Shown: positions 27,600 through 38,882, counted from the first letter of the stretch. The stretch: 64,000 bases of DNA from Auanema rhodensis (GCA_964057225.1 OZ059895.1:17823688-17887687); one strand, 5' to 3'. The notes: generated by a model not told the origin, from the letters alone. Made by a program: numbers and translations.

Positions 27600-27807
27600 A
27601 TAGCTGGCAAAAAGTTGGCCCCAGGCGGGTTTCTGTTCCTATCTTCCCACCCAGTCCACACCTGCCGGCTTGATTGGCCAGAAGCCAGGAGGCGGGGTCA
27701 AGCGATAGCCTCGGGGTAGAAAAGGCGCAAAGCTGAGACAATTTCCGTAGCATCCACATACAGCAACAAGGTCTAAGGATTCCTTGCGCATTGCTTAGAA
27801 TTTGATT
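27600..27807 (+). promoter_or_regulatory. Probable promoter of the ground-like gene
   Basis: A GC-richer island in AT-rich DNA just upstream of the gene. It contains an inverted CCAAT box (gattggcc, about 27673) and GC-rich boxes (gaggcggggtc, about 27690). An acceptor-like cttag lies 9 bp before the ATG and could take a spliced leader. Inferred from composition and position only. Confidence 0.35.
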
Positions 27808-30800
27808 ATGCAACGACTTATCAGTTTACTTCTTCTTGCTTCTCCAGCTTTAGCTTGTATCGGAGGAGGCGGTGGCAGCGGATGTTGTCCACCATCTCAA
27901 CCAAGCTGCGGAGGAGGAGTTCCACCATGCTCTAGCTCCAGGTAATCATTACTTTTCATTTAATATCTATATAATTGTTACTTCAATTTCCTTTCTAAAC
28001 ACACTATATTTTATTTTTGACTGATTAGTATTTATACAAAAAAATTCAATCATTTAAAGCATTGGCACAACTATTCCAACCTATCTAAGTATGACCGACA
28101 ATCAGATTATTATTATGATAACTAAAATCTCATACTTTATTCAATATCATAATTATTAAATTATTATTTAAATTTCTTTAATAATTTCAATATTTAAATC
28201 ATTTGAAAATTTCGATTTTTCAACTCATGCAAATCCAAATTGAAGATCTCTTTAGCAGAACATGTTTTATCTATATCTCCTCCCTCTTACTCTCTCTATC
28301 TTTCAACCTTTCGCTCTCCTTCTCTTCATATATTCTTTGTTTCTTTGCATGTGTTTCTTTAGAATAAGGGACAGTTCTCTTAACAATCCAAAAGATACAT
28401 AGAAGAGGTGTGAGGCGAGGAGAAAGCGCCCAAGTTTTATGGGCAAGTCATTCATCCTTTCGTCTTCACTCCTGTTATGGTCAAAGACCGTGCGTCCTCT
28501 CTCTCAATATACCTGATTTCCTCACTCTCTTTATCTATCTATATGGCTTTTCTATGACCATTGAAAATGTTTCGTGATAGAATCGCTAACATTCACACAT
28601 CATTTACATGAAAAAATGAAATAAAAATTCTCATGTTTCTATTATCGTCTAAGCTATCATCAATTTTCTTTTATTTCTCTTATCCACCTTTCCTCTTTAA
28701 CCGCTGACTTCTATTATCTGAATACATCATATAATTCTCCTTCCATATCCAAATGAGAATAAATACTCAGCATCTTCCTGACAGAGAAGAAGAAGTATTT
28801 TTATCCGGTTTCTATTCAAATCGAAACCGTATGTCTTACACAAAATACCGGAGAGAAAACTGCGGTACATCTACTGTCGGAGAGAAGACAGGCAGATGCT
28901 GACTGTCTAATGTGACGAATGTCTTATCGCTTCTCATGCTTATCGAGGCTAAGTGGTTTCAAACGATTCCTCATGATTCAGGTAAAACTGGATAAGGCCA
29001 GATGATCAGCAGTACTAATTATTGAAATGATTGTCGTCGTATCGTTAGTATTAGACAAATCATCTTCACATCAATGTATTGTTCTTCAGTGCATCTCTTT
29101 CTCTAAATATCTGAATCTCTCTAAATCTCTTCAAATCTCTTTACAATCTCTCAGAAAAAAGAATGCAATACCGTATTCATTTATATGTTTTCCTAGTGTT
29201 TTACTCATTGAAATCTTGCCAGCATGATGATATGTCATACAGCATCTTATTCATCTTGTTTGAAACATGATTGCTTGCTTGGATTCTTTTTTTTTCCTTC
29301 AAATATCCAACATCTACACACTGTCGCCGTCTTTTTCTTACCTCATCGCCTCATCTAGTTCATGAATCAGCTTGTGTTGACGGAAAAACGCTCACAAAAC
29401 AATCTATCTGGCTAACAGATGATTAAGCCATACAAGCTTGAAAAGCATCCTTTTCTTTTAAACGTCTTTTTTATTCTTTTTCTCTCTTTCTCTCAATTTC
29501 CCCCTCTCTCTTTTGTCCTTTCTATTTTTCTTCCTAACATCATATAGGACGTTTTCATCCGACAGGTTATATAAGACATCAGATAAGAGAAACAGTATTC
29601 AATCCAAATCCGGTTGTTCTCCACATGATTTCACCTGTATCATCAGTTTTCATTAGCCTTTACCGCCATCAGTCAAAATACAGTTTGATGTCATGTATCC
29701 TTCACTGACAATGAAGAAGACCTTGACCAACAAGCATTAGCTTAGAAATAAAAATTGGATCAGGAACACAACTTTTCTTAAACTTTTCTTTCAGCTACGT
29801 TTCCGCTGCTCCAGCCGCCCCATCTTCTGGATATGCTGTTGCTCCAGCTGCCCCTGTTCTTCCAGCCGCTCCATATGTACCACCACCACCACCACCACAG
29901 GTTGCTGGTGGTCCAGTCGGATACGCTCAAGTCGGAGCTGGAGGACCATACGCTGACCCAATTGCTCAAGCTCCAGTTCAAACCTATCCACAACAAGCTC
30001 CAGTTCAAACCTATCCACAACAAGCTCCAGTTCAAACCTATCCTCAACAAGCCCCTGTTTACGGACCAGGAGCCGGAGGAAGCTATCAACAATCTCCATC
30101 CGCCGTCGTTGTCGGAGCTGACCAAATCCAACAACCATATCAACCAGTACCTGTTGCTGAGCCAGCCCATTCTGCTTACCAACAAGCCCCAGGAGTTGTC
30201 GTTACTGAGCAAGTTGTCCAACAACCAGCTTCAGTTGAGCAATATCAACAAGCTCCAGCCGCCCCAGTTATTGCTCCAATTGCTCCAGTAGCCCCAACCA
30301 CTATCGAGGTAAGCATTTATATATTAAATATAAAAACTTTTAAATACAACAAGCATGAACCTTCACTGATGTCGCACTAAAAACCTGTCAATCACAATTT
30401 CCTTTCTTTTTTTTTCACTATCAATCACTAGCATCTTCTTTCACAGACTGTTGTCGTCGAGACAAGAACTTCCACCTCAGCTCCAGTCCCTGTTGTTGAA
30501 GTTGTCACTGTTCCAACTGTTAAGGTTTGTTTTCACTATATTACCTTGTGTAACATTACACATGCATAACACACCGCACTATGAATATATTTAATTAACA
30601 CTAAACAATTTACGAAGCTAAACAAAATTTTACAGGTTGTCCCAGAAGAGACTAAGGTTATTGAAACCATCCAAGTTGTTACTGATGCTCCAGCGGTCCA
30701 CCCCGAAGAGAAGGGTACGACTTTCAAATTTCCAAGAACATTCCTTGACAACTCATCTTTCAGCCGAGTCTACTTACGATGATATCTTGGAAGAGAACAC

Positions 30801-31163
30801 CGCCGCCCCAGCTGAACACGTCGATACTGTTGCTGAGACCAACGGAGCTACTGAAGACTATGGAGATGAAGAAATCGAAGGAGACGAAGGAAACTGTGAT
30901 GACGCTGAATTGAAGGCTATCGTTGAGGCTGCTCTCAATAACGAAAAGGTATCTAATATTTAAATTTATGTCAACTATTGTTATTATGTGCCCAGGATAA
31001 TCTTGAAGCTGCTCGCAAGATTGAAGGAGATGCTTCCGGTAAATTCGGAGGACGTTTCAACGCTATCGTTTCTGATGCTGAATTCGCCTACGTCAACTGG
31101 TACGGAAAGAGAAACTGCCAGCTCCGCGTCAACAACCGTCACTCCCTCACCTGGGAAGACTAA
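27808..31163 (+). CDS. Secreted ground-like (GRL) domain protein
   Basis: Six exons give 385 residues: 27808-27941, 29795-30308, 30447-30524, 30636-30714, 30764-30948, 30996-31163. Residues 1-16 are a signal peptide (MQRLISLLLLASPALA) followed by Cys/Gly-rich sequence. A long Pro/Ala/Gln/Val-rich region includes three tandem QAPVQTYPQ repeats, then Thr/Val-rich and acidic stretches. The last 75 or so residues form a ground-like domain (CDDAELKAIVEAAL, FNAIVSDAEFAYVNWYGKRNCQL, HSLTWED). Ground-like proteins are nematode secreted, hedgehog-related-group proteins linked to cuticle and apical matrix. Only two Cys remain in the domain; the usual NVICS Cys position is NAIVS here. Intron 1 (1853 bp) is far longer than the others and could hold regulatory sites. 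Confidence 0.9.
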
Positions 31164-31603
31164 GACAATTAGCCGTTCATAGTTACTAGAGTGACAGAAA
31201 CATTCACTGAAAAGATAGCAAACTAGAGTATAAGCTTGAGTTTTATTGCCTCGGGCATAAGACTTAGTTTATGCAATAACCAGCTTTCTTTAATATTTAT
31301 ACAAAATTCCTTCTATATTATATTTTCTGTTCTTTCTACATGCCACGTGCTTTCCAAATTTTACAGAATTCTTATTTTTTTCAAATTTTACGGAATTCCT
31401 ACGCTACTTTCAAACCCGCTTTCTCAACTATAATTTAAATGTCATCATTATTACTCATATGATTCGCATACGTTACTTGTATGTCTGAGATATATCTAGA
31501 CCATATATGACACAGGTTCTTGATCTTCTCAGGTTGTGTTACCAACATCATCATGAGCCTTGTTTGACCCCTTGTCTGTACATTTATGAAAGATCAACCT
31601 CAC

Positions 31604-31609
31604 AATAAA
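31604..31609 (+). promoter_or_regulatory. Candidate poly(A) signal of the ground-like gene
   Basis: AATAAA, 441 bp after the stop codon. Confidence 0.45.
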
Positions 31610-31737
31610 AATGTTATTATATTTGTCCAAATAACATATATTGGATCTATACTTCGAAATAAATTTTTTCTAAAAATTTCATCTATCAGCTGTACAATAA
31701 ATAAACACAACGTCGTTGGTGCATCTTCAAAATGTTA

Positions 31738-31810
31738 CGACCACGGCAGGATTCGAACCTACAATCTTCTGCTCCGTAGGCAGACGCGTTATCCATTGCG
31801 CCACGCGGCC
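31738..31810 (-). tRNA. tRNA-Arg (ACG)
   Basis: A 73-nt cloverleaf. The acceptor stem GGCCGCG pairs with CGTGGTC (two G-T pairs), discriminator G. Anticodon stem TCTGC/GCAGA encloses loop CTACGGA, so the anticodon is ACG (inosine expected; reads CGU/CGC/CGA). T-loop TTCGAAT, B-box GGTTCGAATCC. A TTTT Pol III stop on the minus strand lies 5 bp downstream (31729-31732). No intron. Confidence 0.95.
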
Positions 31811-31997
31811 ACGACTTCATACTCCAACACTTGTACTGAGACGTATTATCTAAAGAATGAAAATGAATTTTAGATTTTCAAGGTAATAGTAAAGAAAATT
31901 TGATAAATACGGTATATAGAAACATACTCGATAACCAGCACAGTGCTTATTTTTTCTGAAACAAATTTTATACAACATGGTTCAATTTTCAGAATGC

Positions 31998-33237
31998 TCA
32001 ACTTGTTATATGAATATTTTTAGCCCAACTTAAAACTGCACTTCGATAATCATAATGACAAAATACAAGAACAATATTATTTCCTAGTCCATGTAAGCTG
32101 AGGACCAGCATGTCCCAATTCAAATCTAAAACAATATCTAGATCTTCAATCATAGCATTTTATGTACCATTTGTATATTCACCAAGAACTATGATAGCTG
32201 GTGCAACTAAAAGAGCAAAAGGTACTGCAGTCTGAAATGTTTAACGTGTACTGCGTAGATTCACAGGAGATACCTGTATTAATAAAGCTCGGAGTAGAGA
32301 TTTTTGCATAGTTTTAGTTCTTTCTGAGATGAAATAATTTGGGCTCGAAAAGATTTGGTAGCATAGTAATAAGCAAAAAACATAGACAACTATGAATCCA
32401 ATAAAAGCTGCAAAACCAAGAATGAAGAAGATCGAACATCTATCAAGGATAAGAGCAGCTACATCACGCGTTTTAAGAAACATTTCGTATTGTGTTGTAC
32501 AAAGATTGAACGCCTAAAAAGCTATTTCTTTGCACTAACTAGTATATCAGAAACACCTCTAAATTTTTAAGTTTCCAATCATAATTGCTAGATATTGTGT
32601 ATATGCATACTATAGCTCCTGCAAGCCATCCATTATACAAAGTAAAAGTGATAAACGAGTCAAGTTTATCATTTAAATGCATAATATGATCAAATGGAAG
32701 AATAGCACGAGTTCTGTAAACTAACATTCTCACGTAAATTCCCATAATTTCTAAGAGAAGAATTATATAACTAAAAATTTCATTGGTTAATTTTATACCA
32801 ATGATGAATGCCACATAAACGGTATAAGCATATTCAGCTGGAATCCCTTTATTAGCTAATATTCCTAATTGTTCGAAACATAAAACATTTGGAAACATTC
32901 CAATAGTAAAACATACGCCAAATATGAAATCACTACATAAGAAACTAAAAACGGAGTCATATAAAAGAAAAAATATGCTCTTCTGGTATTGCATAGTGAA
33001 AGTTTCAACACAATTTGTCAAAAAATAATGTTCTTATGCAAAATTCAATAAAAATAAGGCAATAATTTACCATATAAGTTGAAATAGAAGAATATTCTTA
33101 TACGCATTCATATGTTTAGGTGAATATGAATAAACTATGTATATAGTCAGCATAGTTGTAGCAAAGTTAATCATAGATAATACATTTTGAGCAATTATAT
33201 AAGAAGTCATATCGCCTTTTACTATTGATACACACAT
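31998..33237 (-). CDS. Serpentine chemoreceptor, Srh/Sri (Str superfamily) type; first junction out of phase
   Basis: Exons: 33071-33237, 32557-32982, 32274-32513, 32168-32231, 31998-32125, about 340 residues, usual for the family. Several hydrophobic segments read as seven-TM helices. Family-like features are the N-terminal YSYSPKHMNAYKNILLFQL and the last-exon SLHGLGNNIVLVFCHYDYR. Such receptors are G-protein-coupled and act in chemosensory cilia. Exons 2-5 join in phase with normal GT-AG sites. Exon 1, however, ends two bases into a codon (TG, apparently the W of the family's LIW) while exon 2's acceptor (ccag at 32983) is phase 0. No other AG nearby restores the frame. It is either a pseudogene, a strain or assembly indel, or an unusual splice. 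No paralogue lies nearby. Confidence 0.72.
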
Positions 33238-34105
33238 ACTTAGGAAATGTTAACTGATTTATTTTACAGTTTTGAAAATTAAATATTATTTTACTTTACA
33301 TGAATATAAAAATATATACTTTTAAGCTGATGAATATTTAAAAGTTTGAGAGTAAATATTAAAATTCATGTAAAGAAATAAAAGAGATATTAAAAAAGTT
33401 CTGCAAAACCTTTGCAGAAGAGGCGGAAAATAATAAAACTACACCATCATCTATATATTACAGAATATCACAACATAAATAAGATGGACAATATGTTATA
33501 CTCCAATGAGTTTGTATTAAGGAATTAATTCACTATATTTACGTTGTGTCTGCTTATATTAGCTATTTTTTTGTACATTCCAAATAACAGCAAATTTTGT
33601 AATTGGAACTTCTGAAAAACATTTTGGAATGTCATACAAGTCAGCCAAAAATATTTTTAATTTAATTTTAAAAAAGATTAATGAATACAATTGAATCAAA
33701 GTCATGATGATTATCAGTGGAGCGCGACTTATTAAGTATTGTTTTCTGTTATAATTTCAATAAAAAGTATAATTAACTGAAATAAACTAAGTATTACAAA
33801 ACTTGAAAATATGAAATCGACCCTGTAAAACTAGAAAAAGTGACTGAAATTTGAAAATATCATCATATCAACGAGATATGACACCTTGAACATAAGCCCC
33901 CCCCCTAGTGAACATGTATTGCCTTCTGGTTTATATGAAGTAACGACTTTTTACTTTATCATATAGTTACCTTTTATATATAAATGTGGTCAATAGCCGA
34001 AAGGATAAGATGACAGACTGGCACTCAAACAGTCCAAGATCGAGTCCCACAGGTTGCTGAACAGAACATAAGGTAAGACAGAAGTTATAGAAGCAGCACA
34101 CCGGT
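33238..34105. other. AT-rich intergenic stretch before the repeat domain
   Basis: No gene seen. It ends in a degenerate tRNA-like segment (listed separately) that abuts the GC-rich minisatellite. Confidence 0.6.
33988..34062 (+). other. Degenerate tRNA-like (Pol III A/B-box) sequence
   Basis: An A-box-like tagccgaaagg is followed 40 bp later by a B-box-like gatcgagtccc, with a tRNA Ser/Leu-like order. Anticodon and T stems do not pair well. It could be a tRNA pseudogene or the head of a SINE. Confidence 0.3.
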
Positions 34106-34799
34106 ACCAGGACACCGGGAACCCTGAGCACCAGGACCCCCGAGCACCAGGACACCGGGAACCCTGAGCACCAGGACCCCCGAGCACCAGGACACCGGGA
34201 ACCCTGAGCACCAGGACCCCCGAGCACCAGGAACCCCGAGGACCCCCGAGCACCAGGACCCCCGAGCACCAGGAACCCCGAGGACCCCCGAGCACCAGGA
34301 CCCCCGAGCACCAGGAACCCCGAGGACCCCCGAGCACCAGAACCCCCGAGCACCAGGAACCCCGAGGACCCCCGAGCACCAGGACCCCCGAGCACCAGGA
34401 ACCCCGAGGACCCCCGAGCACCAGGACCCCCGAGCACCAGGACCCCCGAGCACCAGGAACCCCGAGGACCCGGAACCCCGAGGACCAGGACCCCCGAGCA
34501 CCAGGAACCCCGAGGACCCGGAACCCCGAGGACCCCCGAGGACCCCCGAGCACCAGGAACCCCGAGGACCCCCGAGGACCCCCGAGCACCAGGACCCCCG
34601 AGCACCCCCGAGGACCCCCGAGCACCAGGACCCCCGAGCACCAGGACCCCCGAGGACTCCCGAGCACCAGGACCCCCGAGGACTCCCGAGCACCAGGACC
34701 CCCGAGGACTCCCGAGGACTCCCGAGCACCAGGAAGACCAGGAACCCCGAGGACTCCCGAGCACCAGGAAGACCAGGAACCCCGAGGACTCCCGAGGAC
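34106..34799. repeat. GC-rich minisatellite
   Basis: About 0.7 kb of short tandem units built from two modules, gagcaccagga and ccccc/ccccgagga, giving periods of about 16 and 26 bp. Later copies carry gactccc instead of gaccccc. The minus strand has repeated runs of 4-5 G. It lies in AT-rich DNA and runs directly into the first partial tRNA-array unit. It is open in several minus-strand frames only because the unit lacks stops. Confidence 0.93.
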
Positions 34800-34943
34800 C
34801 ACCTCAGTTTGAAGAAATAACATCTGTAAATCAATTCAAAACTACCCTCAACTGCTGAGCTTCGCCTCGTTCTTGTTTCTATTTGTTGCATATTGTTCAT
34901 CCACAAACAGTGACTGTATAGAAATATTTTTTTCCTTATTGTA

Positions 34944-35015
34944 GCCTCTATAGCTCAGTGGCAGAGCGTTGGTCTTGTAAACCAAAGGTCGGTGGTTCAA
35001 TCCCGCCTGGAGGCA
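34944..35015 (+). tRNA. tRNA-Thr (UGU), reference copy
   Basis: First array copy. Acceptor GCCTCTA pairs with TGGAGGC, discriminator A. D-arm A-box TAGCTCAGTGG. Anticodon stem TTGGT/ACCAA with loop CTTGTAA (anticodon TGT). T-arm GGTGG-TTCAATC-CCGCC. A run of eight T follows as Pol III terminator. Confidence 0.95.
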
Positions 35016-35178
35016 ATTTTTTTTCTTTCTGAACACCTCAGTTTGAAGAAATAACATCTGTAAATCAATTCAAAACTACCCTCAACTGCTGAGCTTCGCC
35101 TCGTTCTTGTTTCTATTTGTTTCATATTGTTCATCCACCAACAGTGACTGTATAGAAATATTTTTCTATCTTATTGTA

Positions 35179-35250
35179 GCCTCTATAGCTCAGTGGCAGA
35201 GCGTTGGTCTTGTAAACCAAAGGTCGGTGGTTCAATCCCGCCTGGAGGCA
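35179..35250 (+). tRNA. tRNA-Thr (UGU)
   Basis: Same sequence as the copy at 34944; 235 bp spacing. Confidence 0.94.
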
Positions 35251-35412
35251 ATTTTTTTTCTTTCTGAACACCTCAGTTTGAAGAAATAACATCTGTAAAT
35301 CAATTCAAAACTACCCTCAACTGCTGAGCTTCGCCTCGTTCTTGTTTCTATTTGTTTCATATTGTTCATCCACCAACAGTGACTGTATAGAAATATTTTT
35401 TTCCTTATTGTA

Positions 35413-35484
35413 GCCTCTATAGCTCAGTGGCAGAGCGTTGGTCTTGTAAACCAAAGGTCGGTGGTTCAATCCCGCCTGGAGGCA
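35413..35484 (+). tRNA. tRNA-Thr (UGU)
   Basis: Consensus copy; starts the block that recurs 1978 bp later. Confidence 0.94.
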
Positions 35485-35646
35485 ATTTTTTTCTTTCTGA
35501 ACACCTCAGTTTGAAGAAATAACATCTGTAAATCAATTCAAAATTACCCTCAACTGCTGAGCTTCGCCTCGTTCTTGTTTCTATTTGTTTCATATTGTTC
35601 ATCCACAAACAGTGACTGTATAGAAATATTTTTCTATCTTATTGTA

Positions 35647-35718
35647 GCCTCTATAGCTCAGTGGCAGAGCGTTGGTCTTGTAAACCAAAGGTCGGTGGTT
35701 CAATCCCGCCTGGAGGCA
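35647..35718 (+). tRNA. tRNA-Thr (UGU)
   Basis: Consensus copy; its 3' spacer has the ccttag variant. Confidence 0.94.
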
Positions 35719-35880
35719 TTTTTTTTCTTTCTGAACACCTTAGTTTGAAGAAATAACATCTGTAAATCAATTCAAAACTACCCTCAACTGCTGAGCTTCG
35801 CCTCGTTCTTGTTTCTATTTGTTTCATATTGTTCATCCACCAACAGTGACTGTATAGAAATATTTTTCTATCTTATTGTA

Positions 35881-35908
35881 GCCTCTATAGCTCAGTCGCC
35901 TGGAGGCA
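35881..35908 (+). pseudogene. Truncated tRNA-Thr, 44-bp deletion
   Basis: The 28-bp remnant joins gctcagt directly to cgcctggaggca. D-arm part, anticodon arm and B-box are lost. Confidence 0.92.
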
Positions 35909-36070
35909 ATTTTTTTCTTTCTGAACACCTCAGTTTGAAGAAATAACATCTGTAAATCAATTCAAAATTACCCTCAACTGCTGAGCTTCGCCTCGTTCTT
36001 GTTTCTATTTGTTTCATATTGTTCATCCACCAACAGTGACTGTATAGAAATATTTTTCTATCTTATTGTA

Positions 36071-36098
36071 GCCTCTATAGCTCAGTCGCCTGGAGGCA
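36071..36098 (+). pseudogene. Truncated tRNA-Thr, 44-bp deletion
   Basis: Second of two adjacent deleted units, 190 bp apart. Confidence 0.92.
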
Positions 36099-36261
36099 AT
36101 TTTTTTTCTTTCTGAACACCTCAGTTTGAAGAAATAACATCTGTAAATCAATTCAAAATTACCCTCAACTGCTGAGCTTCCCCTCGTTCTTGTTTCTATT
36201 TGTTTCATATTGTTCATCCACCAACAGTGACTGTATAGAAATATTTTTCTATCTTATTGTA

Positions 36262-36333
36262 GCCTCTATAGCTCAGTGGCAGAGCGTTGGTCTTGTAAAC
36301 CAAAGGTCGGTGGTTCAATCCCGCCTGGAGGCA
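36262..36333 (+). tRNA. tRNA-Thr (UGU)
   Basis: Consensus copy; opens a 660-bp full-full-truncated block. Confidence 0.94.
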
Positions 36334-36495
36334 ATTTTTTTTCTTTCTGAACACCTCAGTTTGAAGAAATAACATCTGTAAATCAATTCAAAACTACCCT
36401 CAACTGCTGAGCTTCGCCTCGTTCTTGTTTCTATTTGTTGCATATTGTTCATCCACAAACAGTGACTGTATAGAAATATTTTTTTCCTTATTGTA

Positions 36496-36567
36496 GCCTC
36501 TATAGCTCAGTGGCAGAGCGTTGGTCTTGTAAACCAAAGGTCGGTGGTTCAATCCCGCCTGGAGGCA
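36496..36567 (+). tRNA. tRNA-Thr (UGU)
   Basis: Consensus copy preceded by the tttttccttattgta flank. Confidence 0.94.
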
Positions 36568-36730
36568 ATTTTTTTTCTTTCTGAACACCTCAGTTTGAAG
36601 AAATAACATCTGTAAATCAATTCAAAATTACCCTCAACTGCTGAGCTTCGCCTCGTTCTTGTTTCTATTTGTTTCATATTGTTCATCCACCAACAGTGAC
36701 TGTATAGAAATATTTTTCTATCTTATTGTA

Positions 36731-36758
36731 GCCTCTATAGCTCAGTCGCCTGGAGGCA
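36731..36758 (+). pseudogene. Truncated tRNA-Thr, 44-bp deletion
   Basis: Closes the 660-bp block. Confidence 0.92.
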
Positions 36759-36921
36759 ATTTTTTTTCTTTCTGAACACCTCAGTTTGAAGAAATAACAT
36801 CTGTAAATCAATTCAAAATTACCCTCAACTGCTGAGCTTCGCCTCGTTCTTGTTTCTATTTGTTTCATATTGTTCATCCACCAACAGTGACTGTATAGAA
36901 ATATTTTTCTATCTTATTGTA

Positions 36922-36993
36922 GCCTCTATAGCTCAGTGGCAGAGCGTTGGTCTTGTAAACCAAAGGTCGGTGGTTCAATCCCGCCTGGAGGCA
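36922..36993 (+). tRNA. tRNA-Thr (UGU)
   Basis: Counterpart of the copy at 36262, 660 bp on. Confidence 0.94.
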
Positions 36994-37155
36994 ATTTTTT
37001 TTCTTTCTGAACACCTCAGTTTGAAGAAATAACATCTGTAAATCAATTCAAAACTACCCTCAACTGCTGAGCTTCGCCTCGTTCTTGTTTCTATTTGTTG
37101 CATATTGTTCATCCACAAACAGTGACTGTATAGAAATATTTTTTTCCTTATTGTA

Positions 37156-37227
37156 GCCTCTATAGCTCAGTGGCAGAGCGTTGGTCTTGTAAACCAAAGG
37201 TCGGTGGTTCAATCCCGCCTGGAGGCA
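37156..37227 (+). tRNA. tRNA-Thr (UGU)
   Basis: Counterpart of the copy at 36496. Confidence 0.94.
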
Positions 37228-37390
37228 ATTTTTTTTCTTTCTGAACACCTCAGTTTGAAGAAATAACATCTGTAAATCAATTCAAAACTACCCTCAACTG
37301 CTGAGCTTCGCCTCGTTCTTGTTTCTATTTGTTTCATATTGTTCATCCACCAACAGTGACTGTATAGAAATATTTTTATTTCTTATTGTA

Positions 37391-37462
37391 GCCTCTATAG
37401 CTCAGTGGCAGAGCGTTGGTCTTGTAAACCAAAGGTCGGTGGTTCAATCCCGCCTGGAGGCA
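37391..37462 (+). tRNA. tRNA-Thr (UGU)
   Basis: Counterpart of 35413 at +1978; 5' flank tttttatttctt. Confidence 0.94.
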
Positions 37463-37624
37463 ATTTTTTTCTTTCTGAACACCTCAGTTTGAAGAAATAA
37501 CATCTGTAAATCAATTCAAAATTACCCTCAACTGCTGAGCTTCGCCTCGTTCTTGTTTCTATTTGTTTCATATTGTTCATCCACAAACAGTGACTGTATA
37601 GAAATATTTTTCTATCTTATTGTA

Positions 37625-37696
37625 GCCTCTATAGCTCAGTGGCAGAGCGTTGGTCTTGTAAACCAAAGGTCGGTGGTTCAATCCCGCCTGGAGGCA
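37625..37696 (+). tRNA. tRNA-Thr (UGU)
   Basis: Counterpart of 35647 at +1978, sharing the ccttag spacer variant. Confidence 0.94.
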
Positions 37697-37858
37697 TTTT
37701 TTTTCTTTCTGAACACCTTAGTTTGAAGAAATAACATCTGTAAATCAATTCAAAACTACCCTCAACTGCTGAGCTTCGCCTCGTTCTTGTTTCTATTTGT
37801 TTCATATTGTTCATCCACCAACAGTGACTGTATAGAAATATTTTTCTATCTTATTGTA

Positions 37859-37886
37859 GCCTCTATAGCTCAGTCGCCTGGAGGCA
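37859..37886 (+). pseudogene. Truncated tRNA-Thr, 44-bp deletion
   Basis: First of three successive deleted units. Confidence 0.92.
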
Positions 37887-38048
37887 ATTTTTTTCTTTCT
37901 GAACACCTCAGTTTGAAGAAATAACATCTGTAAATCAATTCAAAATTACCCTCAACTGCTGAGCTTCGCCTCGTTCTTGTTTCTATTTGTTTCATATTGT
38001 TCATCCACAAACAGTGACTGTATAGAAATATTTTTCTATCTTATTGTA

Positions 38049-38076
38049 GCCTCTATAGCTCAGTCGCCTGGAGGCA
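38049..38076 (+). pseudogene. Truncated tRNA-Thr, 44-bp deletion
   Basis: Second of three successive deleted units. Confidence 0.92.
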
Positions 38077-38238
38077 ATTTTTTTCTTTCTGAACACCTCA
38101 GTTTGAAGAAATAACATCTGTAAATCAATTCAAAATTACCCTCAACTGCTGAGCTTCGCCTCGTTCTTGTTTCTATTTGTTTCATATTGTTCATCCACAA
38201 ACAGTGACTGTATAGAAATATTTTTCTATCTTATTGTA

Positions 38239-38266
38239 GCCTCTATAGCTCAGTCGCCTGGAGGCA
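38239..38266 (+). pseudogene. Truncated tRNA-Thr, 44-bp deletion
   Basis: Third of three successive deleted units; ccttag variant follows. Confidence 0.92.
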
Positions 38267-38428
38267 ATTTTTTTCTTTCTGAACACCTTAGTTTGAAGAA
38301 ATAACATCTGTAAATCAATTCAAAATTACCCTCAACTGCTGAGCTTCGCCTCGTTCTTGTTTCTATTTGTTTCATATTGTTCATCCACCAACAGTGACTG
38401 TATAGAAATATTTTTCTATCTTATTGTA

Positions 38429-38500
38429 GCCTCTATAGCTCAGTGGCAGAGCGTTGGTCTTGTAAACCAAAGGTCGGTGGTTCAATCCCGCCTGGAGGCA
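38429..38500 (+). tRNA. tRNA-Thr (UGU)
   Basis: Single full copy between runs of deleted units. Confidence 0.94.
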
Positions 38501-38663
38501 ATTTTTTTTCTTTCTGAACACCTCAGTTTGAAGAAATAACATCTGTAAATCAATTCAAAACTACCCTCAACTGCTGAGCTTCGCCTCGTTCTTGTTTCTA
38601 TTTGTTTCATATTGTTCATCCACCAACAGTGACTGTATAGAAATATTTTTCTATCTTATTGTA

Positions 38664-38691
38664 GCCTCTATAGCTCAGTCGCCTGGAGGCA
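38664..38691 (+). pseudogene. Truncated tRNA-Thr, 44-bp deletion
   Basis: Deleted unit followed by eight T, so the spacer terminator is retained. Confidence 0.92.
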
Positions 38692-38854
38692 ATTTTTTTT
38701 CTTTCTGAACACCTCAGTTTGAAGAAATAACATCTGTAAATCAATTCAAAACTACCCTCAACTGCTGAGCTTCGCCTCGTTCTTGTTTCTATTTGTTTCA
38801 TATTGTTCATCCACAAACAGTGACTGTATAGAAATATTTTTCTATCTTATTGTA

Positions 38855-38882
38855 GCCTCTATAGCTCAGTCGCCTGGAGGCA
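38855..38882 (+). pseudogene. Truncated tRNA-Thr, 44-bp deletion
   Basis: Adjacent deleted unit, 191 bp on. Confidence 0.92.

Larger units (their letters stand above)
20394..27807. other. 7.4-kb divergent intergenic region
   Basis: Lies between the starts of the minus-strand ankyrin-SAM gene and the plus-strand ground-like gene, so it should contain both promoters. AT-rich, with microsatellites at about 20.9, 23.4, 25.6 and 26.0 kb. I could not assemble a convincing gene. A short minus-strand frame around 26232-26370 has a hydrophobic start (see rejected items). Confidence 0.55.

Noticed and set aside
29778..30291. Frames rich in Trp/Ser or Gln/Leu over the ground-like exon 2
   Set aside because: Shadows of the repetitive Pro/Ala/Gln coding sequence in other frames.
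33967..34906. Three overlapping minus-strand frames of 265-277 residues
   Set aside because: They are translations of the GC-rich minisatellite in all three frames (Gly-Ser-Arg-Val-Leu repeats); the unit simply lacks stops.
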